NCBI RefSeq assembly: GCF_003144095.1 | Contig: NZ_NSKH01000002.1 | Span: 529,208-593,207, forward strand | Direction: 5' to 3' | Length of the DNA stretch: 64,000 bases | Origin: Streptomyces sp. ICBB 8177 | GTDB lineage: Bacteria; Actinomycetota; Actinomycetes; Streptomycetales; Streptomycetaceae | Shown here: positions 1 through 9,962 of the stretch, piece by piece | Position numbering within the stretch: the stretch's first letter is position 1 | Layout of the letters: each line of letters starts with the position of its first letter | The notes under the pieces: model-generated | Database searches by the model: none | The model's input: only the letters and a program-made list of their open reading frames with translations | Told to the model about the DNA's origin: nothing | Made by a program: the position numbers and the translations under genes

Positions 1-2463
1 GCCGAGCTGGTGGCCGCCCAGGTCGGTCACCGCCAGCGCGACACGCGCGAGCGGCGCGCCCGCCTCGTCCCCGACCCGCCCCCGGATCACGGCGTCCGGA
101 GCGGCGGGCGCGGCCGCGGGAACGGCGGGGGCGAACGCGGTGGCGGACCTCGCGGTCGGCGCGGGGAGCGCGGTCACCGCGGCCGAGGGCACCGGCACCC
201 GTGCCGCAGTGGCCGCGGGCCGGGCCGGGACGCCGGCCGGCTGCTGCGGCCGGGCGGTCAACGCGCCGGGCGCGCCCGCCAGTTCGTGGACCAGCCGGGT
301 CAGCCGCAGCAGCGGCCGCGTCACCGGCGCGTGGCCCACCGCGTCGCAGTCCGGACCGCTGGACAGCAGCGCGGCCTCGACCGACGCCAGCAGGCGGTCG
401 GCCTCCTCACTCGCGCGGCCGTGGCGCGGCAGCGGGCGTTCCGCGATCGCCCCGGCGGCCAGGGCCAGTTCACGGCAGACCTCGGCCCGGCCGTGCGCCG
501 CCGCGGGGTCGGTCAGACGGCGCGGGCCCACCGTCAGGGCCCTGGTCTGCCGGGTGACGGCCGCGTAGAGGGTGAGACGGTGGCGCACGACGGCGGGGGA
601 GTTGCCCCACAGCGGCATCGGGCGGGTCAACGGGCGGGCGACGAGGGCCAGTTGCTGGAGGCGGTGGTCCACCACCCGGGCCAGGGCGTCCAGTTCCTCG
701 TCGCTGCGCGCGCCGTCCAGCCGTTCCGCCACCGCCCGCAACAGCTCGGCCAGCGCGGTGAAGTAGCGCCCGCGCGCGGTGGCCACGGTGTCACGGGTGC
801 TGGTCGGCAGGACGAACAGCGCGACGGCGATGCCGATGGCGGCGCCCACCGAGGTCTCCTCCAACCGCAGCACCAGCAGCCCGGCGGAGAACTCGTGCAG
901 GACGCTGTAGAGCTGCGACACCATGATGGTGACGAAGAAGATCATGCAGGCGTAGCTGACGTTCACCAGGTAGAAGCCGCAGGACATGCTGGCCACGATC
1001 ACCACCAGCACCCACATGGTGTGCCCGGCGGTCAGATGGGCGAGCCCGATGCCCGCGCCGAGGCCGACCAGGGTGCCCACCACGCGGTTGACCGCCTTGA
1101 GGGAGGTCTCGGACCGGGTCGCGGTGCCCCCGAAGGCGATGAAGGCGGCGAGCACGGCCCAGTAGTAGCGGGTCTGCGACAGCTCGCGTCCGGCGAGGAT
1201 CGCCAGCGTCCCGGCGACCACGACCTGGACCGCCTGGCGGGTCGTGAGCGACATGCGGCTCAGAGGGTTCCAGCGGCTGCCGCGCGCCGCGACGTCGCCC
1301 GCGACCGCGGCGGAGCCGGGCAGGTTGCCCATCGCGAGGGTGACGGTGGGCGCGTAGTCGTCCACCGGGTCGGTGGGCGGCGGCGTCGCGGCGCCACGGG
1401 CCAGTGCGATGAACTCCAGGGCGGAGGCGGCCAGATGACGCGCCGGCCACCGCCCGCCGTCCGCCGGGGAGTCCGCACCGCCCGCGTCGTCCGGGGCGGC
1501 CTCCAGCAGCGGGCCGGCCGCGTACTCCACCGCGCCGTACTCGCGGCGGGCCAGGTGTCCGGCCACGCGCGCGGCCGCCGGCAGCAGTTCGCCGCCCGCC
1601 CTGGTGAGCGCGTCCGCCGCGGTCGCCAGCGCGTCGACGGCCAGGTGGGCGTCGAGCAGCCGCCGCCGCAGCGCAGGACCCGACCAGCCCCCCGGCAGCG
1701 CGCCGGGCTCCGCGGACCAGCCTTCGATGATCAACGCCGCCTCGGCGAGCCGCAGTTGGCGGGCGTGCAGCCGCCGCCTGGCCCGCGCGAGGCGGCGGCG
1801 CCGCGCGGACGCGGAACCGCGCGCGTGCGCCCCGGTCTCCAGCAGGGCGGCGCAGGCGCGTGCCACCGAACGGGCCCGGGCGCCGAACGCCAGTTGGGTG
1901 CGGCGCAGCGTCCGGCGGGAGTTGACGCGCAGCACGGTCACCGACAGCAGCAGCACCCAGGCGGTCGCCACCAGGACCGCGTACAGCAGCGAGGGCAGGG
2001 CGGCCGGCGTCGCGCCGAGGAAGGCCGCGAAGAAATAGCCCATCCAGATCATGAAGCCGTAGAAGGAGAACGCCGCGCCGAACCGGCGCACGTAGACCGC
2101 GACGAACATGACCAGGACGAAGACGCCCAGCATGAGGTCGGTGTGGCCCGCGACGGCGACGCCGCAGAGCATGCCCGCGCCGATCGCCACGGGGAAGAAG
2201 GCCGCGGTGCGCACCTTCTCCAGCACTCCGGTGCCGGACAGCGCCATCGAGCCCATCATCGCCATGACGGTGCCGAGCAGCATCGCGACGATCGTGCCCT
2301 GCGGTCCGGCGTGCGTGGCCCGGGCGAACAGGTACTCGACGCCCAGGGTGGTGGCCATCGCGACCGCGGCCGACACCGCCATCCGGAACCTGTTGAGTCC
2401 GGGGTCGGAGCCGATCACCCGGTCCAGTGCCTCACGTATCCATCCCCGCGGGCTGTCGGCCAC
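1..2463 (-). CDS. FUSC family inner-membrane transporter, C-terminus outside the window
   Basis: Reading leftwards from a GTG at 2463 the frame stays open to the window edge (about 820 codons). The upstream GGAGGGG is a good Shine-Dalgarno. The protein has an N-terminal block of hydrophobic helices, a long Arg/Ala-rich soluble middle, and a second block with the FUSC-2 type stretch YYWAVLAAFIAFGGT followed by VGTLVGLGAG. This two-block plan matches the FUSC/YccS/aromatic acid exporter family, proton-driven efflux proteins for aromatic acids or similar organic anions. The visible C-terminal part is Ala/Pro/Arg-rich and probably cytoplasmic. The gene is divergent from a MarR regulator across a 114-bp gap with a palindrome, which suggests substrate-induced efflux. 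The substrate cannot be told from sequence. Confidence 0.8.
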   Translation of the reverse strand, partial: MADSPRGWIREALDRVIGSDPGLNRFRMAVSAAVAMATTLGVEYLFARATHAGPQGTIVAMLLGTVMAMMGSMALSGTGVLEKVRTAAFFPVAIGAGMLCGVAVAGHTDLMLGVFVLVMFVAVYVRRFGAAFSFYGFMIWMGYFFAAFLGATPAALPSLLYAVLVATAWVLLLSVTVLRVNSRRTLRRTQLAFGARARSVARACAALLETGAHARGSASARRRRLARARRRLHARQLRLAEAALIIEGWSAEPGALPGGWSGPALRRRLLDAHLAVDALATAADALTRAGGELLPAAARVAGHLARREYGAVEYAAGPLLEAAPDDAGGADSPADGGRWPARHLAASALEFIALARGAATPPPTDPVDDYAPTVTLAMGNLPGSAAVAGDVAARGSRWNPLSRMSLTTRQAVQVVVAGTLAILAGRELSQTRYYWAVLAAFIAFGGTATRSETSLKAVNRVVGTLVGLGAGIGLAHLTAGHTMWVLVVIVASMSCGFYLVNVSYACMIFFVTIMVSQLYSVLHEFSAGLLVLRLEETSVGAAIGIAVALFVLPTSTRDTVATARGRYFTALAELLRAVAERLDGARSDEELDALARVVDHRLQQLALVARPLTRPMPLWGNSPAVVRHRLTLYAAVTRQTRALTVGPRRLTDPAAAHGRAEVCRELALAAGAIAERPLPRHGRASEEADRLLASVEAALLSSGPDCDAVGHAPVTRPLLRLTRLVHELAGAPGALTARPQQPAGVPARPAATAARVPVPSAAVTALPAPTARSATAFAPAVPAAAPAAPDAVIRGRVGDEAGAPLARVALAVTDLGGHQLG

Positions 2464-2526
2464 CCGGCGCTCCCCTCCGCTGGTCCTGCGTGTCGGCGGT
2501 GTCCCGAGGCGGCGGTGGCCGATTCA

Positions 2527-2558
2527 GGTACCATACCGACAATAACATGTATCGTACC
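2527..2558. promoter_or_regulatory. Palindrome in the FUSC-marR divergent promoter (candidate MarR operator)
   Basis: GGTACCATAC (2527-2536) and GTATCGTACC (2549-2558) form an inverted repeat with 9 of 10 matches around a 12-bp AT-rich centre. A direct repeat TACCGA also occurs at 2534 and 2555, 21 bp (two helical turns) apart. The element lies between the two divergent starts and about 20 bp before the marR start. MarR dimers typically bind such sites. That this MarR binds here is inference. Confidence 0.55.
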
Positions 2559-2577
2559 GATAATCGGTGGAGCGGTG

Positions 2578-3186
2578 ATGGTGAGCGGCACGAGCGAGGC
2601 GGCGTCGCGGACGGTGTCCGAGGCGGCGACGCCGGTGGCGTCCGAGGCGGCGTCCGGGGCCCTTGAGGGCTCGTCGGCGTCGGAAGCGCTTGGGATGCCG
2701 GTGGCGTCGGACGCGCTTGAGGTGATCGAGCGGCAGACTGCCGTCCTCGTGCGCAACTTCGAACTCCTGCACCGGCGCACCGACATCCACGACCGCCTCG
2801 ACCGGGCCGGGTACCTGTTGCTGCGCACTCTGGCCGAGGGCGGCCCGATGGACATCAACACCCTCGCCGCCACCCTCGGCCTCGACCCCTCCACGGCCGG
2901 CCGCCAGGTCGCGGGCATGCGGGCGGCCGGACAGGTCGAGAGCGCGCCGGCCGCCGAGGACCGCAGGCGGTGCGTGGTCACGCCGACCGAGGAGGGGCTG
3001 CGGCAGATGGAGGCCGTGCGGCGGCGGCGCGCGCGGGACATCGGTGAGCTGCTCGCCGACTGGAGCGAGGACGAACTGCGCACGCTGGGCGCGGTGTTCG
3101 ACAAGTACAACCGGGCGGTCGCCGCGCGCTACCTCACCGGCCCGGAAGCATCCGAGCCCCGGCGCCCCGCCTCGCGCCGCCGCTGA
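2578..3186 (+). CDS. MarR family transcriptional regulator
   Basis: The ATG at 2578 is preceded by GGTGGAG at 2566; a GTG directly after it is an alternative. The protein is 202 aa. Residues 1-45 are a low-complexity Ser/Glu/Ala segment absent from most MarR proteins. From about residue 46 it follows the winged-helix MarR fold: a dimerisation helix, then recognition-helix region LDPSTAGRQVAGM and wing AAEDRRRCVVTPTEEG. It is divergent from the FUSC exporter and probably represses both genes through the palindrome between them, released by an aromatic ligand. The unusual N-terminal tail could mean that translation really begins nearer residue 40. Confidence 0.85.
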   Translation: MVSGTSEAASRTVSEAATPVASEAASGALEGSSASEALGMPVASDALEVIERQTAVLVRNFELLHRRTDIHDRLDRAGYLLLRTLAEGGPMDINTLAATLGLDPSTAGRQVAGMRAAGQVESAPAAEDRRRCVVTPTEEGLRQMEAVRRRRARDIGELLADWSEDELRTLGAVFDKYNRAVAARYLTGPEASEPRRPASRRR

Positions 3187-3284
3187 GCCGAATCATTTCC
3201 CCACGGACGTCTAACAGAATTCTGAGGTTCGCTGAGTACCCTCCGACACGTCATCTGGTCGGTGCCTGGCAGAGGAGGACTGTC

Positions 3285-3860
3285 GTGGTGGGGCGCGGGG
3301 CGTATGCGCTGGCTCGGGTCGCGGTGATGGTACGGACGGCCGCGCGGTGGCTGTGGTGGACCGGAGTGATCGCGGCGGTCGGCGGGGTCTTCGTGCCGGG
3401 GTTCACCGGGCGCCGGATCGGCCTGCTCGCCGGGGCGGCCGCCTTCCTGGTCGCCGCCGTCGTCGCGTTCGCCGTCCGCGCCCGGCGCTACACCGCGCTG
3501 GCCGACGCCTCCACCAAGGCCGCGAAGGCGGTCATCCTCCAGGACCGCAGGGTCACCGCGCGGGGCTGGATCCGGCGGTGGCGCTGGTGGCTGCTGCTCG
3601 CGCTGGTGCTGGCGGTCGGCTCGTCGGTGGCGCTGCCCGCCGCGGGCGGCCTGCTGATGGCCGGTGCGGGCGCCGGGCTGTGGGCGAAGTCGGTACGGAT
3701 CGGCCGCTGGGAGCGGTCGCACGAGGCGCTGCTGTGGGTGCGCCCGGAGTGGACCCGGCGCGGGCCCGCCGGCAAGGCCGTCACCTCGTACCTGAGGACC
3801 GGGCCGGTGGCCGGGGACGCCCGCCCCGGCGGCGCCCGCCGCAGGCTCGCGCACGCCTGA
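3285..3860 (+). CDS. Hypothetical integral membrane protein
   Basis: GTG start at 3285 with a strong GAGGAGG at 3272; 191 aa. Four hydrophobic segments are visible, arranged as two hairpins (about residues 22-40 and 46-64, then about 100-118 and 120-135), separated by a basic cytosolic stretch (RARRYTALADASTKAAKAV). The C-terminus is Arg-rich and probably cytosolic. I do not recognise the family. It stands alone between the marR gene and a convergent PLP decarboxylase. It has ordinary high-GC codon use and no sign of transfer. Confidence 0.7.
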   Translation: MVGRGAYALARVAVMVRTAARWLWWTGVIAAVGGVFVPGFTGRRIGLLAGAAAFLVAAVVAFAVRARRYTALADASTKAAKAVILQDRRVTARGWIRRWRWWLLLALVLAVGSSVALPAAGGLLMAGAGAGLWAKSVRIGRWERSHEALLWVRPEWTRRGPAGKAVTSYLRTGPVAGDARPGGARRRLAHA

Positions 3861-3881
3861 CCCGCGCTTCCCCGCAGGCGC

Positions 3882-5330
3882 TCACCGCAACGCGGCCAGC
3901 CCCTCGGCGTGGGCGGCGCCGCTCTCGGCCACGATCTCGGCGGCCGTCTGCCGTTCCCGCACGGTGACGAACCGCACCGAGCCGTCGTCCGCCACCAGGT
4001 AGCCGTGGACGGCCGGGCGGGGCAGCGCGTTGTAGTGGAAGTGCGTGGAGAAGTAGTACGCGCCGGTGTCGGGCAGCGCGACCAGGTCGCCCTCGTCGAG
4101 CGGCGGCAGCTCCCGCGCGCGGGCCAGCACGTCGCCCGCGAAGCAGCACGGTCCGGCCACGTCCTGCGGCACCGGATCGCCCTGTTTGGGCCGCCCTTCT
4201 GGACCGAGCGCCAGCACCCGCAGCGGCCAGGCGTCCGGCGCGAAGACGGTACGCGTCGCCACCTGCGCGCCCGCGTGCGTGACCGCGATCCGGCGTCCGC
4301 CCGCGCTCTTCGCGTACTCGACGCGGGCCAGGATCGTGCCGCTCTTGGCCAGCAGCGAGCGGCCGAACTCGGTGACGATGCCGTAGCGGCCGTCGAACAG
4401 CCCCGGGACCTCGCCGCGCAGCAGGTCCGCGTACTCCCGGTAGGTGGGCGCGACCTCGTCGGACGCGAAGTCGACCGGCAGGCCGCCGCCGATGTCGAGG
4501 GTGTCGACCTGGCGGCGGCCCACGGTCTCGTTGATCCGCTCCGCCAGCTCGTACGCCACCCGCACACCCTCGGCCATCAGCTTCAGCGGGCAGCCCTGCG
4601 AGCCGACGTGGGCGTGCAGCCGGGTCAGCCACGGCCGGGCGGCGAACGCGGCCACCACGCGCTCGGCGGCGCCCGGATCGCGCAGCGCCACGCCGAACTT
4701 GGAGGTGGCGGTCGCCGTGCTCATCGCGTCGATCGCGCCCGCGCCGACCTGCGGGTTGACGCGCAGCCCGACCGGGGAGGCGGACGGGCGCGAGGCTGGG
4801 GCGGAGGGGGACAGGTGCGGGGCCGGGGCGAAGCGGCGCTCGGCCATGAGGGCGTCCAGCCGGGTCAGCTCCTCCTCGTTGTCGGCGTTGACCGCGATGC
4901 CCAGCGCGAGCGCCTCGCGCAGTTCGGCGCGGGTCTTGGCGGGGGAGTCCAGCACGGTGCGCTCCGCGGGCACCCCGGCGGCGCGGGCCAGCGCGAGTTC
5001 GCCGGGGCTGGCGACCTCGCAGCCGATGCCCTCGTCGTCCAGCAGCCGCAGCACCGGCACCAGTGAGGCGGCCTTGACCGCGAAGGTGTGGGTCACCGGC
5101 ACGCCGGGGGTGGCGAAGGCCTCGCGCAGCGCGCGGGCGCTGTCCCGGACACCGGTGACGTCGAGCAGTCCGGCCACCGGCTGCTCGTCGTCCAGCAACC
5201 CCGCCGCGACCGCGGCCCGCAGCGCGAGCGCCCGGCGCGCGGCGGCGTCGAGGCCAGCGGTGTCCGGGCCGCCCGGGCCGGTGCGGTGGCGCGGGGGCCC
5301 GGTGGCGTCGGCGGAGGCGTCGCAAGCCAT
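3882..5330 (-). CDS. Fold-type III PLP decarboxylase (diaminopimelate/ornithine decarboxylase-like)
   Basis: 482 aa from an ATG at 5330 with a weak ribosome site. The alanine-racemase-like barrel carries the PLP lysine in HTFAVKAAS (K86), the HVGSQG motif and the glycine loop GGGLP. The C-terminal beta domain has EFGRSLLAKSG and GPCCFAGDVLARAR, where LysA/ornithine decarboxylases place a catalytic Cys. It is a paralogue of LysA; substrate specificity (meso-diaminopimelate, ornithine or another diamino acid) is not readable. No lysine or polyamine genes are adjacent. It is divergent from hutU and convergent with the membrane protein gene. An insert of about 15 residues rich in Pro/Ser near residue 165 looks like a surface loop. 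Confidence 0.8.
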   Translation of the reverse strand: MACDASADATGPPRHRTGPGGPDTAGLDAAARRALALRAAVAAGLLDDEQPVAGLLDVTGVRDSARALREAFATPGVPVTHTFAVKAASLVPVLRLLDDEGIGCEVASPGELALARAAGVPAERTVLDSPAKTRAELREALALGIAVNADNEEELTRLDALMAERRFAPAPHLSPSAPASRPSASPVGLRVNPQVGAGAIDAMSTATATSKFGVALRDPGAAERVVAAFAARPWLTRLHAHVGSQGCPLKLMAEGVRVAYELAERINETVGRRQVDTLDIGGGLPVDFASDEVAPTYREYADLLRGEVPGLFDGRYGIVTEFGRSLLAKSGTILARVEYAKSAGGRRIAVTHAGAQVATRTVFAPDAWPLRVLALGPEGRPKQGDPVPQDVAGPCCFAGDVLARARELPPLDEGDLVALPDTGAYYFSTHFHYNALPRPAVHGYLVADDGSVRFVTVRERQTAAEIVAESGAAHAEGLAALR

Positions 5331-5510
5331 GCGTCCACTTCACCACGCACCCGTGCGCCCGCGCATGCCGTGGCGGGGGCCCGCACCCTCGCCGCACCTG
5401 CGGCACCCTGGGGAAAACGGGACACATCGCGTCGAAAGGCGCGCGCCCGCGCGGCGGAACCGGCACGCGATCCGCCCGCCCACGCGGCGGAAACTGGCGC
5501 ACACAACCTG

Positions 5511-5550
5511 TTGACTAACTCTATTCAGCCGGACAATATGTGAATGGCTC
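5511..5550 (+). promoter_or_regulatory. hutU promoter with overlapping inverted repeat
   Basis: TTGACT (5511-5516) and CAATAT (5534-5539) are spaced by 17 bp, a near-consensus vegetative promoter. CTATTCA (5521-5527) and TGAATGG (5541-5547) form an imperfect inverted repeat over the -10 region, well placed for a repressor. The AT content is much higher than in the flanks. It sits about 45-85 bp before the hutU start. Confidence 0.6.
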
Positions 5551-5594
5551 GATCCAAGCGGGGTCGGGCGACGACCCGCGAGGAGGCGACCCGC

Positions 5595-7292
5595 ATGTCC
5601 GCATCGGCGGCGGCACGACCCGCAGCGCAGCCCGGTCCCCGCCCGGTCCGGGCACCCCGGGGCACCCGGCTGAGCGCGCCCGGCTGGCAGCAGGAGGCCG
5701 CGCTGCGGATGCTCCAGAACAACCTCGACCCCGAGGTCGCCGAGCACCCGGACAAGCTCGTCGTCTACGGCGGCACCGGCAAGGCCGCCCGCGACTGGCG
5801 CTCCTTCGAGGCGATGGTCCGCACGCTGGAGGGCCTCAAGCAGGACGAGACGATGCTCGTCCAGTCCGGCCGCCCGGTCGGCGTGATGCAGACCCACGAG
5901 TGGGCGCCGCGCGTGCTGATCGCCAACTCCAACCTGGTCGGCGACTGGGCCAACTGGGAGGAGTTCCGGCGCCTGGAGCAGCTCGGCCTGACCATGTACG
6001 GCCAGATGACCGCCGGTTCGTGGATCTACATCGGCACCCAGGGCATCCTCCAGGGCACCTACGAGACCTTCGCGGCCGTCGCCGCCAAGCGCTTCGGCGG
6101 CACGCTCGCCGGCACCATCACGCTCACCGCCGGCCTCGGCGGCATGGGCGGCGCCCAGCCGCTCGCCGTGACCATGAACGACGGCGTCGCCATCTGCGTC
6201 GACTGCGACCCGCGGGCCATCGACCGCCGCATCGAGCACCGCTACCTGGACGTCAAGGCGGACTCCCTCGACCACGCGCTGGAGCTGGCGGTGAAGGCCC
6301 GCGACGAGCGCAAGGCGCTGTCCATCGGCCTGCTCGGCAACGCCGCCGACCTGCTGCCGAAGATGCTCGCCATGGGCGCCCCCATCGACATCGTCACCGA
6401 CCAGACCTCCGCCCACGACCCGCTGGCCTACCTGCCGACCGGTGTCGCGTTCGAGGACATGGCCGCGTACGCCAAGGACAAGCCCGCCGACTTCACCCAG
6501 CGGGCGCGCGAGTCGATGGCCCGCCACGTCGAGGCGATGGTCGGCTTCAAGGACGCGGGCGCCGAGGTCTTCGACTACGGCAACTCGATCCGCGGCGAGG
6601 CCCAACTCGCCGGGTACACCCGGGCCTTCGACTTCCCCGGCTTCGTGCCCGCCTACATCAGGCCGCTGTTCTGCGAGGGCAAGGGCCCGTTCCGCTGGGC
6701 GGCGCTGTCCGGCGACCCGAAGGACATCGCGGCCACCGACCGCGCGATCCTCGACCTGTTCCCGGAGAACGAGTCGCTGGCCCGCTGGATCAAGATGGCC
6801 GGTGAGCGCGTCCACTTCCAGGGCCTGCCCGCCCGCATCTGCTGGCTCGGCTACGGCGAGCGCGACAAGGCCGGCGAGCGTTTCAACGACATGGTCGCCT
6901 CCGGCGAGCTGTCCGCGCCGATCGTCATCGGCCGCGACCACCTCGACTGCGGCTCGGTCGCCTCGCCGTACCGGGAGACCGAGGCGATGCTCGACGGCTC
7001 CGACGCGATCGCCGACTGGCCGCTGCTGAACGCCATGGTCAACGTCGCCTCCGGCGCCTCCTGGGTCTCCATCCACCACGGCGGCGGCGTCGGCATGGGC
7101 CGCTCGATCCACGCCGGGCAGGTCACCGTCGCCGACGGCACGCCGCTGGCGGGCGAGAAGATCCGCCGGGTGCTCACCAACGACCCCGGCATGGGCGTCA
7201 TCCGGCACGTGGACGCGGGCTACGACCGCGCCGACGAGGTCGCCGCCGAGCGCGGGGTGCGCGTCCCGATGCGCGAGGGTGGGACCGCGTGA
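5595..7292 (+). CDS. hutU: Urocanate hydratase
   Basis: The second step of histidine breakdown: urocanate to imidazolonepropionate, using tightly bound NAD+ in the cytoplasm. The start is the ATG at 5595 because AGGAGG lies at 5581-5586; the frame is open 17 codons further upstream without support. 565 aa, close to the usual 555-560. Clear urocanase marks are [11 protein letters not shown] near the N-terminus, the glycine-rich [12 protein letters not shown] of the NAD site, the signature [16 protein letters not shown] with the conserved Cys, and [11 protein letters not shown] at the C-terminus. It is the first gene of a tightly packed operon; the next gene overlaps by 4 bp. hutH is not in the window, in line with its separate location in Streptomyces. 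Confidence 0.97.
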   Translation: MSASAAARPAAQPGPRPVRAPRGTRLSAPGWQQEAALRMLQNNLDPEVAEHPDKLVVYGGTGKAARDWRSFEAMVRTLEGLKQDETMLVQSGRPVGVMQTHEWAPRVLIANSNLVGDWANWEEFRRLEQLGLTMYGQMTAGSWIYIGTQGILQGTYETFAAVAAKRFGGTLAGTITLTAGLGGMGGAQPLAVTMNDGVAICVDCDPRAIDRRIEHRYLDVKADSLDHALELAVKARDERKALSIGLLGNAADLLPKMLAMGAPIDIVTDQTSAHDPLAYLPTGVAFEDMAAYAKDKPADFTQRARESMARHVEAMVGFKDAGAEVFDYGNSIRGEAQLAGYTRAFDFPGFVPAYIRPLFCEGKGPFRWAALSGDPKDIAATDRAILDLFPENESLARWIKMAGERVHFQGLPARICWLGYGERDKAGERFNDMVASGELSAPIVIGRDHLDCGSVASPYRETEAMLDGSDAIADWPLLNAMVNVASGASWVSIHHGGGVGMGRSIHAGQVTVADGTPLAGEKIRRVLTNDPGMGVIRHVDAGYDRADEVAAERGVRVPMREGGTA

Positions 7293-8560
7293 CCCACGAC
7301 GCGGCCGGACGGACGGCGGCGCGCACCGCGCCGCCGTCCTCCGGGACCTTCCACGGCATGTGGAACGACCTGCTCCCGATAGGCCGGGACGCCGGCTCGC
7401 ACGGCTACCGGCGCTACGCCTGGACCGGCGCCGACGCCGACTGCCGCGAGTGGTTCAAGGCGCAGGCCACCACGCGCGGGCTGTCCTACGAGGTCGACCG
7501 CAACGGCAACCAGTGGGCCTGGCTGGGCGACCCGGCCGCCGGTGACGCCGTGGTCACCGGGTCCCACCTCGACTCGGTCCCCGACGGCGGCGCCTTCGAC
7601 GGGCCGCTGGGCGTGGTGTCCTCGTTCGCCGCCCTCGACGAACTGCGTGCCCGAGGGGCCGAGTTCACCCGGCCGCTGGCCATCGCCAACTTCGGCGACG
7701 AGGAGGGCGCCCGCTTCGGCCTGGCCTGCGTCGGCTCGCGGCTGACGGCGGGGCAGCTGACCGCCGCCAAGGCCCGCGAACTGCGCGACGCCGACGGCGT
7801 CACCCTCGCGCACGCCATGGAACGCGCCGGGTACGACCCGCAGGCCATCGGTCCCGACCCCGAACGCCTCGCCCGCATCGGCGCGTTCGTCGAACTCCAC
7901 GTCGAACAGGGCCGCGCCCTGGACATCAGCGGCGACCCGGTCGGCGTCGCCTCCGCGATCTGGCCGCACGGCCGCTGGCGCTTCGACTTCCGCGGCGAGG
8001 CCAACCACGCGGGCACCACCCGCCTGGAGGACCGCCGCGACCCCATGATCGCCTACGCCGACACCGTGCTCGCCGCCCGCGAACAGGCCCGGCTGGCAGG
8101 CGCGTTGGCCACCTTCGGCAAGGTCGCCGTCGAGCCCAACGGCGTCAACGCCATCCCGTCGCTGGTGCGCGGCTGGCTGGACTCGCGCGCCGCCGACGAG
8201 GCCACCCTCGCCCGGGTCGTCGCCGGCGTCGAACGCGCCGCCCGCGACAGCGGCGAGCGCTCCGGCATCGGCATCGACGTCACCCGCGAGTCGTTCACGC
8301 CCGTCGTGGAGTTCGAACACGGGCTGCGCGACCGGCTCGCCGGGCTCCTCGCCGGCGACGACGGCCGCCCGGCGCCCGTCCTGCCGACCGGCGCGGGCCA
8401 CGACGCGGGCATCCTGTCCGCCGCGATCCCGACCGCCATGCTGTTCGTGCGCAACCCCACCGGGATCTCGCACTCCCCGGCGGAGGCCGCGGACGAGGAC
8501 GACTGCCTCGCCGGGGTCACCGCGCTCGCCGACGTACTGGAGGGCCTGGCGTGTCGCTGA
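7289..8560 (+). CDS. M20 family amidohydrolase (allantoate/N-carbamoyl amino acid hydrolase type) in the hut operon
   Basis: GTG start at 7289 overlapping the hutU stop (GTGA), so the two are translationally coupled. 423 aa. The di-metal site of the hydantoinase/carbamoylase subfamily is complete: [33 protein letters not shown] and the late GAGHDAG His. Families of this type cleave N-carbamoyl or ureido groups from amino acids. Here the gene lies between hutU and hutF, where the pathway needs a hydrolase for N-formylglutamate (HutG), and no HutG-type protein is present. I therefore infer that it removes the formyl group from N-formyl-L-glutamate. Allantoate hydrolysis is the alternative from homology alone. 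Confidence 0.85.
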   Translation: MTHDAAGRTAARTAPPSSGTFHGMWNDLLPIGRDAGSHGYRRYAWTGADADCREWFKAQATTRGLSYEVDRNGNQWAWLGDPAAGDAVVTGSHLDSVPDGGAFDGPLGVVSSFAALDELRARGAEFTRPLAIANFGDEEGARFGLACVGSRLTAGQLTAAKARELRDADGVTLAHAMERAGYDPQAIGPDPERLARIGAFVELHVEQGRALDISGDPVGVASAIWPHGRWRFDFRGEANHAGTTRLEDRRDPMIAYADTVLAAREQARLAGALATFGKVAVEPNGVNAIPSLVRGWLDSRAADEATLARVVAGVERAARDSGERSGIGIDVTRESFTPVVEFEHGLRDRLAGLLAGDDGRPAPVLPTGAGHDAGILSAAIPTAMLFVRNPTGISHSPAEAADEDDCLAGVTALADVLEGLACR

Positions 8561-9906
8561 CGGCACCGACCTACTGGGCGCAGCACGCCTGGCTCGGCGA
8601 CCGCGTCGAGCCGGGCACGCTGATCGAGACCGCCGCGGACGGCACGATCGCCGCCGTGCGCACCGGCGTCGCCGGCCCGCCGCCCGGCGCCGTCACCCTG
8701 CGCGGCCTGACCGTCCCCGGGCTCGCCAACGCCCATTCGCACGCCTTCCACCGGGCCCTGCGCGGCACCGTGCAGCGCGACCGCGGCACCTTCTGGACCT
8801 GGCGCGAGACGATGTACGAGGTGGCGGGCCGGCTCACCCCGGACAGCTACTTCGCCCTGGCCCGCGCCGTCTACGCCGAGATGGCGCTCGCCGGGATCAC
8901 CTGCGTCGGCGAGTTCCACTACCTGCACCACCAGAGCGGCGGCACGCCCTACGCCGACCCCAACGCCATGGGGGAGGCGCTGATCGCCGCCGCGGCCGAA
9001 GCCGGCATCCGCATCACCCTCCTCGACACCGCCTACCTGCACGGCGGCCTGACCCGCGACGGCCACCGCCCGCTGGAGGGGCCGCAACTGCGCTTCGGCG
9101 ACGGCACGGCCGGCGCCTGGTACGAGCGCTGGCGCGCGCTCAAGGGCGGCGGGCACGCCAGGATCGGCGCGGCGCTGCACTCGGTGCGCGCCTTCTCCGA
9201 GGCGGACGGCTACGGCGAGTTCGCCCGCTGGACCGAGGGCGTGCCCACCCACATCCACCTGTCCGAGCAGCCCGCCGAGAACGAGGCGTGCCTGGCCGTC
9301 CACGGGCGCACCCCGACCCGGCTGCTGGCCGACCACGGCTTCTGGCGGCCCACCACCTCCGCCGTGCACGCCACCCACCTCACGGACGAGGACATCGCGC
9401 TGCTGGGCGCGGCGTCCACGACGGTGTGCATGTGCCCCACCACCGAACGGGACCTGGCAGACGGCATCGGCCCCGCCGTCCAACTCGCCGAGGCGGGCTG
9501 CCCGTTGAGCCTGGGCAGCGACAGCCACGCGGTCATCGACCTGCTCGAGGAGGCCCGCGCGATGGAGCTGGACGAACGGCTGCGCACCCGGGTGCGGGGG
9601 CACTGGAGCGCCGCGCGGCTGCTCGACGCCGCGACCGGCGACGGTCACGCCTCGCTCGGCTGGCCCGAGGCGGGACGTCTCGCCCCCGGCGCGCTGGCCG
9701 ACTTCAGCACCGTGGCGCTGGACACCGTGCGCACGGCGGGACCGCCCGCGCGACTGGCGGGCGAGACCGCGGTATTCGCGGCGACCGGGGCCGACATCCG
9801 GCACACCGTGGTGGCCGGCCGCCAGGTGGTGCGCGACGGGCAGCACCTGCTGGTGCCGGACGTGGCCGCCGCGCTGGCGGACTCCATCGGCGCGCTGCGC
9901 GACTGA
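8551..9906 (+). CDS. hutF: Formimidoylglutamate deiminase
   Basis: Converts N-formimino-L-glutamate to N-formyl-L-glutamate and ammonia. GTG start at 8551, overlapping the previous gene by 10 bp. 451 aa, normal length for HutF. The amidohydrolase-superfamily metal ligands are in place: [11 protein letters not shown] (HxH), THIHLSEQ (His), [10 protein letters not shown] (His) and GSDSHAVID (Asp). [10 protein letters not shown] following the third ligand is typical of the HutF subfamily. Its presence means this organism uses the five-step route through formylglutamate rather than direct formimidoylglutamase. Confidence 0.93.
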   Translation: MSLTAPTYWAQHAWLGDRVEPGTLIETAADGTIAAVRTGVAGPPPGAVTLRGLTVPGLANAHSHAFHRALRGTVQRDRGTFWTWRETMYEVAGRLTPDSYFALARAVYAEMALAGITCVGEFHYLHHQSGGTPYADPNAMGEALIAAAAEAGIRITLLDTAYLHGGLTRDGHRPLEGPQLRFGDGTAGAWYERWRALKGGGHARIGAALHSVRAFSEADGYGEFARWTEGVPTHIHLSEQPAENEACLAVHGRTPTRLLADHGFWRPTTSAVHATHLTDEDIALLGAASTTVCMCPTTERDLADGIGPAVQLAEAGCPLSLGSDSHAVIDLLEEARAMELDERLRTRVRGHWSAARLLDAATGDGHASLGWPEAGRLAPGALADFSTVALDTVRTAGPPARLAGETAVFAATGADIRHTVVAGRQVVRDGQHLLVPDVAAALADSIGALRD

Positions 9907-9962
9907 CGCCCGGCGGGAACGGCAAGCTGACGGCCATCAGGAACGGCAAGGAGAGCAGGACG

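Noticed and set aside
10..3186. A 1058-codon frame on the plus strand spanning the FUSC gene and marR
   Set aside because: Most of it is the antisense of the FUSC gene and reads as Arg/Gly/His-rich low complexity. Only the last 202 codons (marR) are real.
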